Below are positions 43,945 to 52,652 of a stretch of DNA of 64,000 nt, piece after piece; within the stretch, counting starts at the first letter, position 1; every line of letters begins with the position of its first letter. The translations under genes and the position numbers were made by a program. Where the stretch lies: contig JACRBA010000135.1 in the NCBI GenBank assembly GCA_016213265.1, forward strand, positions 1-64,000, in the 5' to 3' direction. The notes under the pieces were generated by a model. The model saw nothing but the letters and a program-made list of their open reading frames with translations. It did no database searches and was not told the DNA's origin. This DNA comes from Burkholderiales bacterium (GTDB lineage Bacteria > Pseudomonadota > Gammaproteobacteria > Burkholderiales > Burkholderiaceae_C).

Positions 43945-45015
43945 GTGATCCCTCGCAACATTCTTCTCGGCGGTCTAGCCGCGACAGCCTCCCTGGCGGC
44001 GCAGGCCCAATCGAGCGTGACCCTCTATGGTCTGATCGACATCGCGCCAGCGATGGTCAGTCGCACTAACACAGCCGACGACCGCCTGTTCCGGCTGAAC
44101 TCGGACACGGGTAGTTCGTCGCGCTTCGGCGTCAGAGGCACGGAAGACCTCGGCGGCGGCCTGGCGGCATTCTTCAATTTGGAAGCGCCTCTCGACGCGA
44201 AGAACGGTTCGGTGCCTGGCGGCGCAGCTTCAGGGGCGTGTAACGCGGCTGCAGGCTGCGCTTCCGCCACCACGCCCGCATTCTGGCGGCGCAACGCGTA
44301 TGTCGGTCTCCGCGGAGGCTTCGGTGAAGTCACCTTCGGGCGCAACTACACCGCCGCGATCATCAAGCAGGCCGCGACGTTGAGCGCGACGCCTTCCGGC
44401 ATCAACACCGGCATGGCAACGAACCTGGCGGCGCAGGGCCTCAGCAACGACTTCTGGAACAGCAACCAGATCCGCTACGACAGCCCGAAGTTCGGCCCGA
44501 TCGACTTCTCGGCACACGTCGCGCTCGGGGAAAACGTGACGGGGCGCAACGTCGGCGGCAATGTCGGCTACAACGACGGACCGCTGGCCATCTCGCTGAG
44601 CTACCAGCGCGACGAGAACCTCGCCGGCGACGCGGTGAAATGGATGATCCTGTCGGGCTCCTACAACTTCGGCTCGTTCAAGGTCCACGTCGCGTTCGAC
44701 GATGTCAACAACGACGAAGGCGTCACAGGCTTCCGAGACTCGAAGTTCTGGACTGTCGGCGCGAGCTTCAAGGCAACACCGATGCTGACGTTGGCGGCGC
44801 AATATTGGAACCTCAAGGACTCGGCCTCTTCCAATTCGTCCAAGCAGGTGGTGCTGAACGCAGACTATGCCTTGTCGCGGCGAACGGCACTGTTCGCGAT
44901 GCTCGGACACGTGAACAACAAGGACATCGCGGTACTACCGCTGTGGAGCTCCGGCGTGACTGTCGCGAATGACAAGGTGTACGGCCTGGCGGCAGGGGTG
45001 CGCCACTCGTTCTAG
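43945..45015 (+). CDS. Outer-membrane porin, Omp32/OmpC-type
   Basis: A 356-residue trimeric-porin-type protein. The signal peptide IPRNILLGGLAATASLAAQA is followed by QSSVTLYGLIDIA, the classical first strand of betaproteobacterial porins. SRFGVRGTEDLGGGL, GGFGEVTFGRNYT and the terminal GVRHSF with Phe last are family hallmarks. I prefer GTG 43945, preceded by GGAGA, over the GTG at 43885, which would add 20 unlikely residues before the signal peptide. Uptake of the anionic pathway substrate is inferred from the shared operator. Confidence 0.93.
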   Translation: MIPRNILLGGLAATASLAAQAQSSVTLYGLIDIAPAMVSRTNTADDRLFRLNSDTGSSSRFGVRGTEDLGGGLAAFFNLEAPLDAKNGSVPGGAASGACNAAAGCASATTPAFWRRNAYVGLRGGFGEVTFGRNYTAAIIKQAATLSATPSGINTGMATNLAAQGLSNDFWNSNQIRYDSPKFGPIDFSAHVALGENVTGRNVGGNVGYNDGPLAISLSYQRDENLAGDAVKWMILSGSYNFGSFKVHVAFDDVNNDEGVTGFRDSKFWTVGASFKATPMLTLAAQYWNLKDSASSNSSKQVVLNADYALSRRTALFAMLGHVNNKDIAVLPLWSSGVTVANDKVYGLAAGVRHSF

Positions 45016-45101
45016 ACCATGCTGCTTGAAAGCAGGCACCGCCATCCTAGTTTCGCGAACGATCTCCTAGGTTGATGGTCACTTGACCGACAACCCCTTT
45101 C

Positions 45102-45134
45102 GACGGCGGGACTCGCTCCCGCCGTCCTTCTTTT
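45102..45134 (+). terminator. Rho-independent terminator of the porin gene
   Basis: GACGGCGGGA and TCCCGCCGTC form a perfect 10-bp stem with a CTCGC loop, followed by CTTCTTTT. It lies 86 bases after the porin stop. Confidence 0.85.
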
Positions 45135-45159
45135 CATCGCTCGAAGCGTGCGGTCCGAG

Positions 45160-45435
45160 TCAAGACAGCGAAGGCATCGACGTGTCGCCGACGATCCGGC
45201 TATGAGCGCGCCCCAGCCTCTCGAGGATGCGCGCGAACAGATAGTCCTGCCGGCACATATCGTCGAGCTCGTCGAGCTCGACTCGTCCGTCGGAGCCACA
45301 CGGAACTTGCAGCGCCCGACCCGGAAATGGCACGTCGATACGAAAGCGAATTTCCAGCAACTGCCGCGTGGGCCCGACAACTTCGGACCTGAATTCCGGA
45401 GCATCGCCGCACATGTCGAGTGCACCAAGAGTCAT
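45160..45435 (-). CDS. Small hypothetical protein coupled to DUF35
   Basis: A 91-residue open frame that I do not recognise. It starts with ATG overlapping the DUF35 stop by 4 bases and has an acidic C-terminal half (VELDELDDMCRQDYLFARIL), with no signal peptide or membrane segment. The end is near the porin terminator on the other strand. The overlap and regular composition favour a real gene, last in the operon 47059-45160. It may be an accessory protein of the third thiolase-fold/DUF35 pair. Confidence 0.55.
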   Translation of the reverse strand: MTLGALDMCGDAPEFRSEVVGPTRQLLEIRFRIDVPFPGRALQVPCGSDGRVELDELDDMCRQDYLFARILERLGRAHSRIVGDTSMPSLS

Positions 45436-45863
45436 CGGTTCGCCCGCCGGAAGCGCGGTAGTACGGCGCCCGAGCCGGCTGGTTCGCAGACCAGTTCGAC
45501 CGATGTATCGAAGTCGATCGACATCGGGTCCGCATCGACCAGCGAACTGATCATGCGCGGCCCTTCTTCGAGCTCGACCAGCAGCACCGCATAGGGCGTG
45601 TCCTGCTTGAACGCCGGGCCCGGGGCGCGGTGCACCACGCTGAACGAGTGGACTGTTCCGCGACCGCTCGCGGGCCGGTGAACCAGCTGCGAGCTAAGGC
45701 ACCGCCGGCAGACCGCCTGCTGGTACAACTGCACATGCCCGCAGCTCCTGCAGTGCTGCAGCAGCAACTGGCCTTCCTTCAAGGCGTCCCAGTAGGCTTG
45801 CGAGTCGGCGTCCGGCGTGGGCAGCGGCTTGATGTGGGCCTCGCTGGGGTCAATGCGTCTCAC
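45432..45863 (-). CDS. DUF35/OB-fold protein with zinc ribbon (pair 3)
   Basis: A 143-residue DUF35 protein. Zinc ligands are CRSCGH and CRRC; the OB-fold holds GTVHSFSVVHRAPGPAFKQD. The start is GTG at 45863, overlapping the thiolase-fold stop as GTGA. The third such pair in 11 kb, it has its own operator-bearing promoter shared with T3. Confidence 0.87.
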   Translation of the reverse strand: MRRIDPSEAHIKPLPTPDADSQAYWDALKEGQLLLQHCRSCGHVQLYQQAVCRRCLSSQLVHRPASGRGTVHSFSVVHRAPGPAFKQDTPYAVLLVELEEGPRMISSLVDADPMSIDFDTSVELVCEPAGSGAVLPRFRRANR

Positions 45864-47059
45864 AGCGTGGCCTCCGTGCCGAGGATGGTGGTGGCCTGCG
45901 TGGCGAAGCCGGCGCCCAGGCTGTGCACGAGGCCGAGTTCGGCACCCGCCACCTGTCGCTCCCCGCAACGCCCGCGCAATTGCTCGACCACTTCCAGGAA
46001 ATGCAACAGGGAACCCGGCATGCCCGGATGTGCGAACGACAGTAGACCGCCGTGCGTATTGATCGGGATGCTCCCGCCGTAGGTAATCTGGCGGTCGTCG
46101 ACGAAGCGCCCGCCCTCACCCTTAGGGCAGAACCCCAGGTCCTCGAGCATCATCACCACCGTCCCGGTGAAGCAGTCGTACACACCGGCCACGTCGATGT
46201 CGCGCGGGGCCACGCCGGCCATCGCGTAGGCCCGCGCGCTAGACTGAACGGCACCGGTCGTCGTCAGCGACGGCATAAGGAAGATGTGCTCGTGGGTGTA
46301 GCACTCGCCGCCGCCGAGAATATAGACCGGCTTGCTTCGGCCCGCGGCGGCGCGGTCAGCGGCACTTACGACGAACGCCGCGGCGCCGTCGGAGATCAGC
46401 GAGCAATCGAGCTTGTGGTACGGCGTGGTCACCCAACCAGAGTTCAGCACGTCCTCGACCGTGATCGGCGTGGTCATCTGCGCGCCGGGTGTGCGCATCG
46501 CATGCTCGCGGTGAATGACGGCAACCTTTGCGAACTGCTCGGGCGTGGTGCCGAACTCCTTCATGTGACGGTGCGCCGTCATCGCGAAGGTATTCGCGAC
46601 CGGGATCCCGAACGGCATCTCGTACTGCTGGTCGCGGCTCTCGGTCATCGAGCGCAGCGCCAAGTCGGGCGATAGCCCCGTCAGCAGGCTGTCGGCGCCG
46701 AGTACGAGTACGTTGTCCGCCAGGCCCGCCGCGATCGCCGCCGCGGCCATGTTGAACATCGTCGCAGCCGTCGCACCGGACACCTGCAGCGTGTTCGAGA
46801 ACGTCGGTGCGATGCCGAAGTACTCGCTGAAAGCGACGCTAAAGCGGTGGAATGGAGCCGCGAAGGCGACGCTCGTCAGCACGCCGTTGATGGCGCCACG
46901 ATCGAGTCCGGCATCGGCCAGTGCCGCCTGCGCGGCGTCGGTCGCCAGGGCCATGACGCTGCGGCCCTCCACCCGACCCACCGCCGATCGCCCCGCCCCG
47001 GTGATCGCGGCTCGACCGCGCAAACTTCGCGTTGCTGACGTTGACCCGCTCGAAGCCAT
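45860..47059 (-). CDS. Thiolase-fold protein, Ltp2-like (T3)
   Basis: A 399-residue SCP2-thiolase/Ltp family protein. At the nucleophile position it has Gln (NTLQVSGAT), not Cys, while the His loop LLSFAHPGMPG is kept, as in T1. It is thus a likely non-thiolytic, Ltp2-type enzyme. I start at ATG 47059, behind a G-rich ribosome site; GTG at 47086 would add nine residues. Operator 7 is 51 bases upstream. Confidence 0.85.
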   Translation of the reverse strand: MASSGSTSATRSLRGRAAITGAGRSAVGRVEGRSVMALATDAAQAALADAGLDRGAINGVLTSVAFAAPFHRFSVAFSEYFGIAPTFSNTLQVSGATAATMFNMAAAAIAAGLADNVLVLGADSLLTGLSPDLALRSMTESRDQQYEMPFGIPVANTFAMTAHRHMKEFGTTPEQFAKVAVIHREHAMRTPGAQMTTPITVEDVLNSGWVTTPYHKLDCSLISDGAAAFVVSAADRAAAGRSKPVYILGGGECYTHEHIFLMPSLTTTGAVQSSARAYAMAGVAPRDIDVAGVYDCFTGTVVMMLEDLGFCPKGEGGRFVDDRQITYGGSIPINTHGGLLSFAHPGMPGSLLHFLEVVEQLRGRCGERQVAGAELGLVHSLGAGFATQATTILGTEATL

Positions 47060-47110
47060 GTCCGTCGACCCCCCTGCCCTTTGCACTGCCCAATCGACGA
47101 AATTCTACAC

Positions 47111-47124
47111 CTAACAAGCGTTCG
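47111..47124. promoter_or_regulatory. Palindromic operator 7 (CWAACRNNYGTTNG)
   Basis: CTAACAAGCGTTCG, 51 bases before the T3 start. It is the rightmost copy and marks the probable end of the regulon. Confidence 0.6.
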
Positions 47125-47374
47125 TTTGTGCGGCTTCTGTGGGAGGCACGACCCGGCAACGCGCCCCAGCGCGTCGACGTCCCGTTGGGCCGTCTCAAAC
47201 GCCGGTCCGGGTCCGCGGCGAACTCCGCGAAAGTGCGGGCCGGCCGCCGTACTGAGCGCAGCTGCCACTTTCGCGCCGCTCAACGATGGCGCCAATGTGC
47301 GCGCCGTGGCCGAGCACGTCGGCCGTTGCTAAGGCGCGCTTGCCCACGCAGCCGAAATCCATCCTTCGCCGATC
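47125..47374. other. Intergenic region at the right edge of the catabolic island
   Basis: About 250 bases between operator 7 and the PagL gene end. Open frames exist on both strands but none has recognisable protein features or a coupled start. I see no repeat, integrase or tRNA that would mark an island boundary. Confidence 0.4.
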
Positions 47375-47989
47375 TCAGTACCGCCACACGTATCGAACCT
47401 GCCCGAAGTCTTCACCGGGATTGGGGTTTCGCAGCCCGGCATTCGAGAAGTGCTCGACGCGCAGCTGCAATTCGTGCTGCCGCCGTTCGCCGAACCGCAG
47501 CCCCAACGCGATGTGGTCGCCGAAGTTCAATCGGGTGCTGAACCGCCGATCGCCAGCTCGATAGCGGGGCGCAACAAAGTTCAGCCCCACCCCTGCCTCG
47601 ACGAACCACCCGTGCCCGAATCCCCAGCGAGCGGCCGGCTTCAGCCCCAGTTGCAGGCTGAGCTGCGGCTCTCCCGCATCACCGACGACGACCGAGTGCC
47701 ACACGCCGACGGTCGCCTCGATCTGCCATGTCAGCCGGCCGGGCCACACTCGTGGCGCTCCACTCCACGGCCACAGTGCGCCAACCGCAAAGGCGGTCGA
47801 GCGGTTGGATCGCGACCATTGGACGAAGCCATACTCAGGACAACCCTTTGACGTGCGCTGTGCCCGTTCTTCAGCGTCAGTCCACAGGCACAGGGCGTGC
47901 GCACCCGGGGCACAGATCGCGGCCGCCGCAAGCAGCGCAGTCGGACGAATTCGCGACCTGCGGCACCGGACCGAGCCGACGGCCGTCAC
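47375..47989 (-). CDS. pagL: Lipid A 3-O-deacylase (PagL-like)
   Basis: About 204 residues, an outer-membrane beta-barrel that removes the 3-O acyl chain of lipid A. The C-terminal block HELQLRVEHFSNAGLRNPNP, followed by GEDFGQVRYVWRY, is the PagL signature with the catalytic His and Ser. A signal peptide (RPTALLAAAAICAPGAHA) follows the start. The GTG at 47989 is a guess: no ribosome site is visible, and the frame runs further 5' under the outer-membrane-factor gene. Mature length fits the family. It is not under the regulon operator. Confidence 0.82.
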   Translation of the reverse strand: MTAVGSVRCRRSRIRPTALLAAAAICAPGAHALCLWTDAEERAQRTSKGCPEYGFVQWSRSNRSTAFAVGALWPWSGAPRVWPGRLTWQIEATVGVWHSVVVGDAGEPQLSLQLGLKPAARWGFGHGWFVEAGVGLNFVAPRYRAGDRRFSTRLNFGDHIALGLRFGERRQHELQLRVEHFSNAGLRNPNPGEDFGQVRYVWRY

Positions 47990-48071
47990 ATCGCCGTCGC
48001 AGGGCAAGGAACGGGCTGTTTTCTGCGGCGCTGCCGGCGGCCTGGCGCCGCCGGCGTCGCAGCGCGCTCTG

Positions 48072-49451
48072 TTATTGCACTCCGCCACCCAACGCACGGT
48101 ACATCGCGATGCGGCTTTGTTGTTCGGCCAGCCGGGTCTGCACTTCGGCCTGCGCGGCGGCGAACAGGGATCGCTCGGCGTCCAGCAGTTCCAGCGTCGT
48201 GCCCACACCGTTGTCCACGCGCACCTGCACGAGTTGCAGGCGTGCCGCCTCGGCCTGCCTTTGCACCTCGAGCGCACGCAGCTGATCCACCAGCGTCGCG
48301 CGGCCCGCCAGGGCGTCCGCCACGTCGCGGAATGCAGCCTGGATGGCACGCTCATACTGAGCCAGCGCGATGTCGCGCTGCGCTGTTGCACCCCGGACGA
48401 GGGACTCCGTCCGGCCGGCATCGAAGATGGGCATCAGCAGTTGCGCCGCGAAGCTCCAGGCCCCGTCCTTGAACAGGTCGCCCAGCTGCGTGCTTGCGGT
48501 GCCCAGACTGCCGGTCAGCGAGATGCGGGGCCAGTAGGCGGCCCGCGCTGCGCCGATGTTGGCATTGGCGGCCACGAGCAGCTGTTCGGCCTGCCGCACG
48601 TCCGGGCGCTGCAGCAGGACCTCCGAAGGCAGCCCGGTCGGAACCTCCGCGAAAACCAGCGACTGAATGCGGGGAAGCGGGGTCACGGCCAGCGGCTGAC
48701 CCACCAGCAGGGTCAGCGCGTTCAGATCCAGCTCGCGTTGCCGGGTGAACTGGGCCAGCGCCGCTCGAGCGGAGGCCGCGAGTGACTGCGCCTGGCGCAG
48801 GTCCAGCTCCGAGGCGGTGCCATGCTGGTAGCGCAACTGCGTGAGCTGAAGCGACTGCTCGCGCGACTTCACGGTGTTGCGGGCAATCTCCAGCAGTTCG
48901 TCGTCCGCACACAGTGCCAGCCAGGCCTGCGCGACCGATGCCACCAGCGCGACCTGCGCGGCGCGTCGGCCCTCCTCGCTGGCCGCCAGCTGCGCTGCCG
49001 CCGCATCGCTGCCGGCACGGACGCGGCCGAACAGGTCCAGTTCCCAGGCCGATACCGTCAACCCTGCGGTATAGGTGCCCGCGACATTGCCGTTGCTGCC
49101 GGTGCCGCGCACGGCTGACGCCCCGGCATTCAGGGTCGGCCACAGGTCGGCGCGCCGCTGTCCGAGCACGGCCCGTGCCGCCTCGATGTTGAGAACGGCC
49201 ACGCGCAGATCGCGGTTGTTCGCCAACGCCTGCCCGATGACCTCGCGCAGCGAAGGATCGGGGAAGTACTCCTGCCAGCCTGTTGCCGACGCCGCCTTGA
49301 GGCCGCTCTGCGGCGATGTCGCCGCGTTGGGGAACGCCGGTGCCACCGGCGCAGCAGGCAGCGTCAGCGGCGGCGTGGGCGCGGCACATCCGCCAAGGCC
49401 AGCCACGGCGGCTGCCAGGAGACCCCATCGCTTCAATGTCGTGACCCTCAT
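48072..49451 (-). CDS. RND efflux outer-membrane factor, NodT family lipoprotein
   Basis: A 459-residue TolC-like channel. The lipoprotein signal peptide ends in AGLGGC, so the protein is acylated on that Cys. GWQEYFPDPSLREVIGQAL and the repeated coiled-coil halves (for example RDLRVAVLNIEAARAVLGQR) define the NodT group. The ATG overlaps the RND pump stop by 4 bases, so they were co-transcribed. The membrane fusion partner is missing from the window, as is the pump 5' end. Confidence 0.9.
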   Translation of the reverse strand: MRVTTLKRWGLLAAAVAGLGGCAAPTPPLTLPAAPVAPAFPNAATSPQSGLKAASATGWQEYFPDPSLREVIGQALANNRDLRVAVLNIEAARAVLGQRRADLWPTLNAGASAVRGTGSNGNVAGTYTAGLTVSAWELDLFGRVRAGSDAAAAQLAASEEGRRAAQVALVASVAQAWLALCADDELLEIARNTVKSREQSLQLTQLRYQHGTASELDLRQAQSLAASARAALAQFTRQRELDLNALTLLVGQPLAVTPLPRIQSLVFAEVPTGLPSEVLLQRPDVRQAEQLLVAANANIGAARAAYWPRISLTGSLGTASTQLGDLFKDGAWSFAAQLLMPIFDAGRTESLVRGATAQRDIALAQYERAIQAAFRDVADALAGRATLVDQLRALEVQRQAEAARLQLVQVRVDNGVGTTLELLDAERSLFAAAQAEVQTRLAEQQSRIAMYRALGGGVQ

Positions 49452-51650
49452 GCCTGCTCTCCATGTCCCTTGGCCACCGGGGCGGCTGCAGCCGCCGGTG
49501 GATCTTCCAGTTCGTGCGCATAGAACCTGCGCTGGCGCTCGCTGCCCTTGAACAGGCGCCGCACCACCACGAAGAACACCGGAACGAACAGCACCGACAA
49601 GGTCACGGCGCTGACCATGCCGCCCATCACGCCGGTGCCGATCGAGCGCTGGCTCGCCGAACCGGCTCCCGAGGCGATCGCCAGCGGCAGCACGCCCAGC
49701 ACGAAGGCCATCGACGTCATCACGATGGGACGGAAGCGCAGGTGCGCCGCCTCGAGCACGGCCTGCAGCGCCGTGCGGCCCTGGGCCTGAAGGTCCTTGG
49801 CGAACTCGATGATCAGCACCGCGTTCTTGGCCGACAGGCCGATGATCGTGATCAGGCCGATCTTGAAGTACACGTCGTTGGAGAAGCCACGACCCATCGT
49901 CGCCAGCACCACACCGAGCACACCCAGCGGCACGACCAGGATGACCGCCAGCGGGATCGACCAGCTCTCGTAGAGGGCCGCCAGACACAGGAACACCGCC
50001 AGCAGCGAGAAGCCGAACAGGAGCACGGCGGTCGCGCCGGCCAGCCGCTCCTCGCGCGACTGACCCGTCCACTCGAAGCCGAAGCCCGGCGGCAACTGCC
50101 CGGCCAGTCGCTCCATCTCGGCCATCGCCTCGCCGGTGCTGACACCCGGCGCCGCGTCACCTGCAATGCGCATGGTCGGGTAGCCGTTGTAGCGGATGGA
50201 CTGCATGGCGCCGGTCACCCAGCGCGTGGTCGCGAAGGTGGCCAGCGGAACGGGCTGTCCCTTCGAGTTGGGCGCCGTCAGCCGCAGCAGATCCTCCGGC
50301 TGCATGCGCGCCTGCGCATCGGCCTGCACGACCACTCGCTGCAGCCGCTCACCGCTCTGGAAGTCGTTCACGTAGGCCGAACCGATCGCCGTCGAGATCG
50401 TCGCATTGATCGCCTCGAAGCCGACGCCCAGGGCGCTGGCCTTGTCGCGGTCGATCACCAGTTGCAGTTGCGGTGCGTCCTCGAGTCCGTCCGGCCGCAC
50501 GCCGGCCAGCAGCTTGCTCTGCGAGGCCATGCCCAGCAACTGGTTGCGCGCCGCGATGAGCGCTTCGCGCCCATTGCCGCCACGATCCTGCAGGCGGAAC
50601 GCAAAGCCGGTGGCCGAGCCGAGTTCGGGAATCGGCGGCGGACTGAGCGGGAAGATGAACGCATCCTTCACCCCCATCAGCGCCCCGAAGGTGCGCCGGG
50701 CCAGCGCCTGGGCACTCTGGGCCTCTCCCTTGCGCTCGTCCCAGTCCTTCAGGGTGACAAAGGCCAGTGCGGAGTTCTGGCCCTGACCCGAGAAGTTGAA
50801 TCCGAGCACACCGACCATGCTGCGCACTTCGGGTTGCTTGAGCACGAAGCCCTCGACCTGCTGCATCACCTGCAGGGTGCGGTTGGCGGTCGCCCCCGGC
50901 GGCAGCTGGATGTTGACCAGGATGTAGCCCTGGTCCTCGTTGGGGAGGAAGGACGTCGGCAGCCGATAGGTCAGCCACCCCACGCCCGCGACGATCGCCA
51001 CGTAGACCAGCAGCATGCGGCCCGTGCGGTTGAGCAGGCGCACGAGGAATCCTTCGTAGCGCTTGGCGGTGCTCGCGAAGCCCCGGTTGAACCAGCCGTA
51101 GAAGCCCGTCTTGGCATGCGCGTGGCCGGCCTCGACCTGCTTGAGCAGCGTCGCGCACAGCGCCGGCGTGAGCGACAGCGCCATGAACGCCGAGAAGGCG
51201 ATCGAGGCCGTCATCACGGCGGAGAACTGCCGGTAGATGTTGCCCACCGCGCCGGTGAAGAACGCCAGCGGCACGAACACCGAGATCAGCACCACCGTCA
51301 CGCCGATGATCGCGCCGGAGATCTGCCCCATGGCCTTGCGCGTGGCCTCGCGCGGGCTCAGGCCCTCCTCGCTCATGATGCGCTCGACGTTCTCGACCAC
51401 CACGATAGCGTCGTCCACCACGATGCCGACCACGAGCACCATGCCGAACATGGTCAGCACGTTGATCGAAAAGCCCAGCACCAGCAGCACGCCAAAGGTG
51501 CCCAGCAGCGCCACGGGGACCACGATCGTCGGGATGAGGGTGAAGCGCCAGTTCTGCAGGAACAGGAACATCACCAGGAAGACCAGCACGACTGCTTCGA
51601 GCAGGGTCTCGACGACCTTGCCGATCGAGATGTCGACGAAGCGCGAGTCT
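49448..51650 (-). pseudogene. RND multidrug efflux pump (HAE-1), 5'-truncated
   Basis: About 733 C-terminal residues of a ~1050-residue proton-driven pump. Similarity begins at SRFVDISIGKVVETLLEAVV, equal to about residue 330 of AcrB. The TM4 proton-relay pair is kept (VVDDAIVVVENVER) and the C-terminal half is intact (GLSAKNAVLIIEFAKDL). The first ~330 residues, TM1 and part of the porter domain, are replaced by sequence from the opposite-strand aldolase gene. The frame stays open to 51877 by chance. Without TM1 and the start region the pump is presumably non-functional. Confidence 0.85.
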
Positions 51651-52520
51651 AAGCGTGCGGTAACTGCAATGATCACTGACGGCGTTGACGGCATCCTGTC
51701 CAACGGCACTTTCGGAGAAGAAGCAACACTGACCATCGACGAGTGGCGGGCGTTCGTTGCGGCCATACTCGAGGAAGGCGGTGGACGCGTCCCGATGTGC
51801 CCCGGCACTACCATGCTCAGCACGCGAGAGACGATCGAGCGCATGAAGTTTGTCCGCGATCGCGGCGCGCATGGCACGATGCTCGGGCGCCCGATGTGGT
51901 GCCAACTGTCGCCGGCGGCGATTGTGAAGTACTACCGCGACGTGGCTGAGGCCGTTCCTGAACTTGGCATCGTCATCTACGACAACCCGGAAGCCTTCAA
52001 GGGGCGCATCACACCCGAGACCTGGGCCCAACTGGCGGATATCCCGCAGGTCGTCGCGGCGAAGACTATCGGCATCGACAAACAGTACGAGCAAAACCTA
52101 CAGGCCGTCAAAGGCCGCATCAGGCTAATGCCGCTGGAACGCGACTGGACCAAGGCTGTCCGCATCGATCCGAGTGTCTCACTCGCAGCGTGGGCTGGGT
52201 CGGCCAGTTGCGGCATGGAGCCATGTTCAAAGCTGCGCGACCTGATCCGCGCTGGACGCATGGAACAGGCTGAAGCACTGACGGAACGCATCACATGGAG
52301 CTACGAGACCTTCTTCCCCAATGGAGACTTCCATGAATTCTCCAAGTACAACATCCCATTGGAGAAGGAGCGCTTCAATGCGGCCGGATACATCAAAGCA
52401 GGCCCAACCCGGCCACCGTATGACCTGATGCCGCAGGCATACTTGGAGGGAACGGTCGAAGCGGCGCGACGCTGGCGAGTGCTTTGCGCTGAGGTAAAGC
52501 GGGGGGAGTTTGAGGCGTAG
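51651..52520 (+). pseudogene. NahE-like hydratase-aldolase (DapA superfamily), 5'-truncated
   Basis: About 284-290 residues of a TIM-barrel aldolase that resembles trans-o-hydroxybenzylidenepyruvate hydratase-aldolase (NahE type) of aromatic degradation. Conserved parts are GILSNGTFGEEATLT, the Schiff-base Lys in VVAAKTIGI, and FSKYNIPLEKERFNAAGYIK. The first ~45 residues, with the first barrel strand, are missing: similarity starts at AVTAMITDGVDG, immediately after the RND pump sequence. The first ATG inside is 51669. No promoter is visible. It is either a dead remnant or the product of an assembly error. Confidence 0.8.
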
Positions 52521-52652
52521 TCTGCGTACCATCGTGTGCGGCAGAAGCGGGCATGGCTGACGATTGGACAGCCATCTGATACTTCTCGCGTCGCTCGCCA
52601 TATTAGGCGCCTGCACTCTGCGGCTTCAACTTTGCAGATCAAGTTCACGAAC

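Noticed and set aside
47081-47332. Small + strand frame after operator 7
   Set aside because: No ribosome site or recognisable motif; overlaps the promoter of T3.
51237-51650. 5' extension of the NahE-like frame on the + strand
   Set aside because: It reads antisense RND sequence; NahE similarity begins only at about 51,655.
49463-51652. A 729-residue open frame on the + strand opposite the RND pump gene
   Set aside because: Rich in Arg, His and Gln, no family features; a GC-rich antisense shadow.
51600-51700. Insertion sequence or transposon at the gene junction
   Set aside because: No inverted repeats, target duplication or transposase fragment visible.
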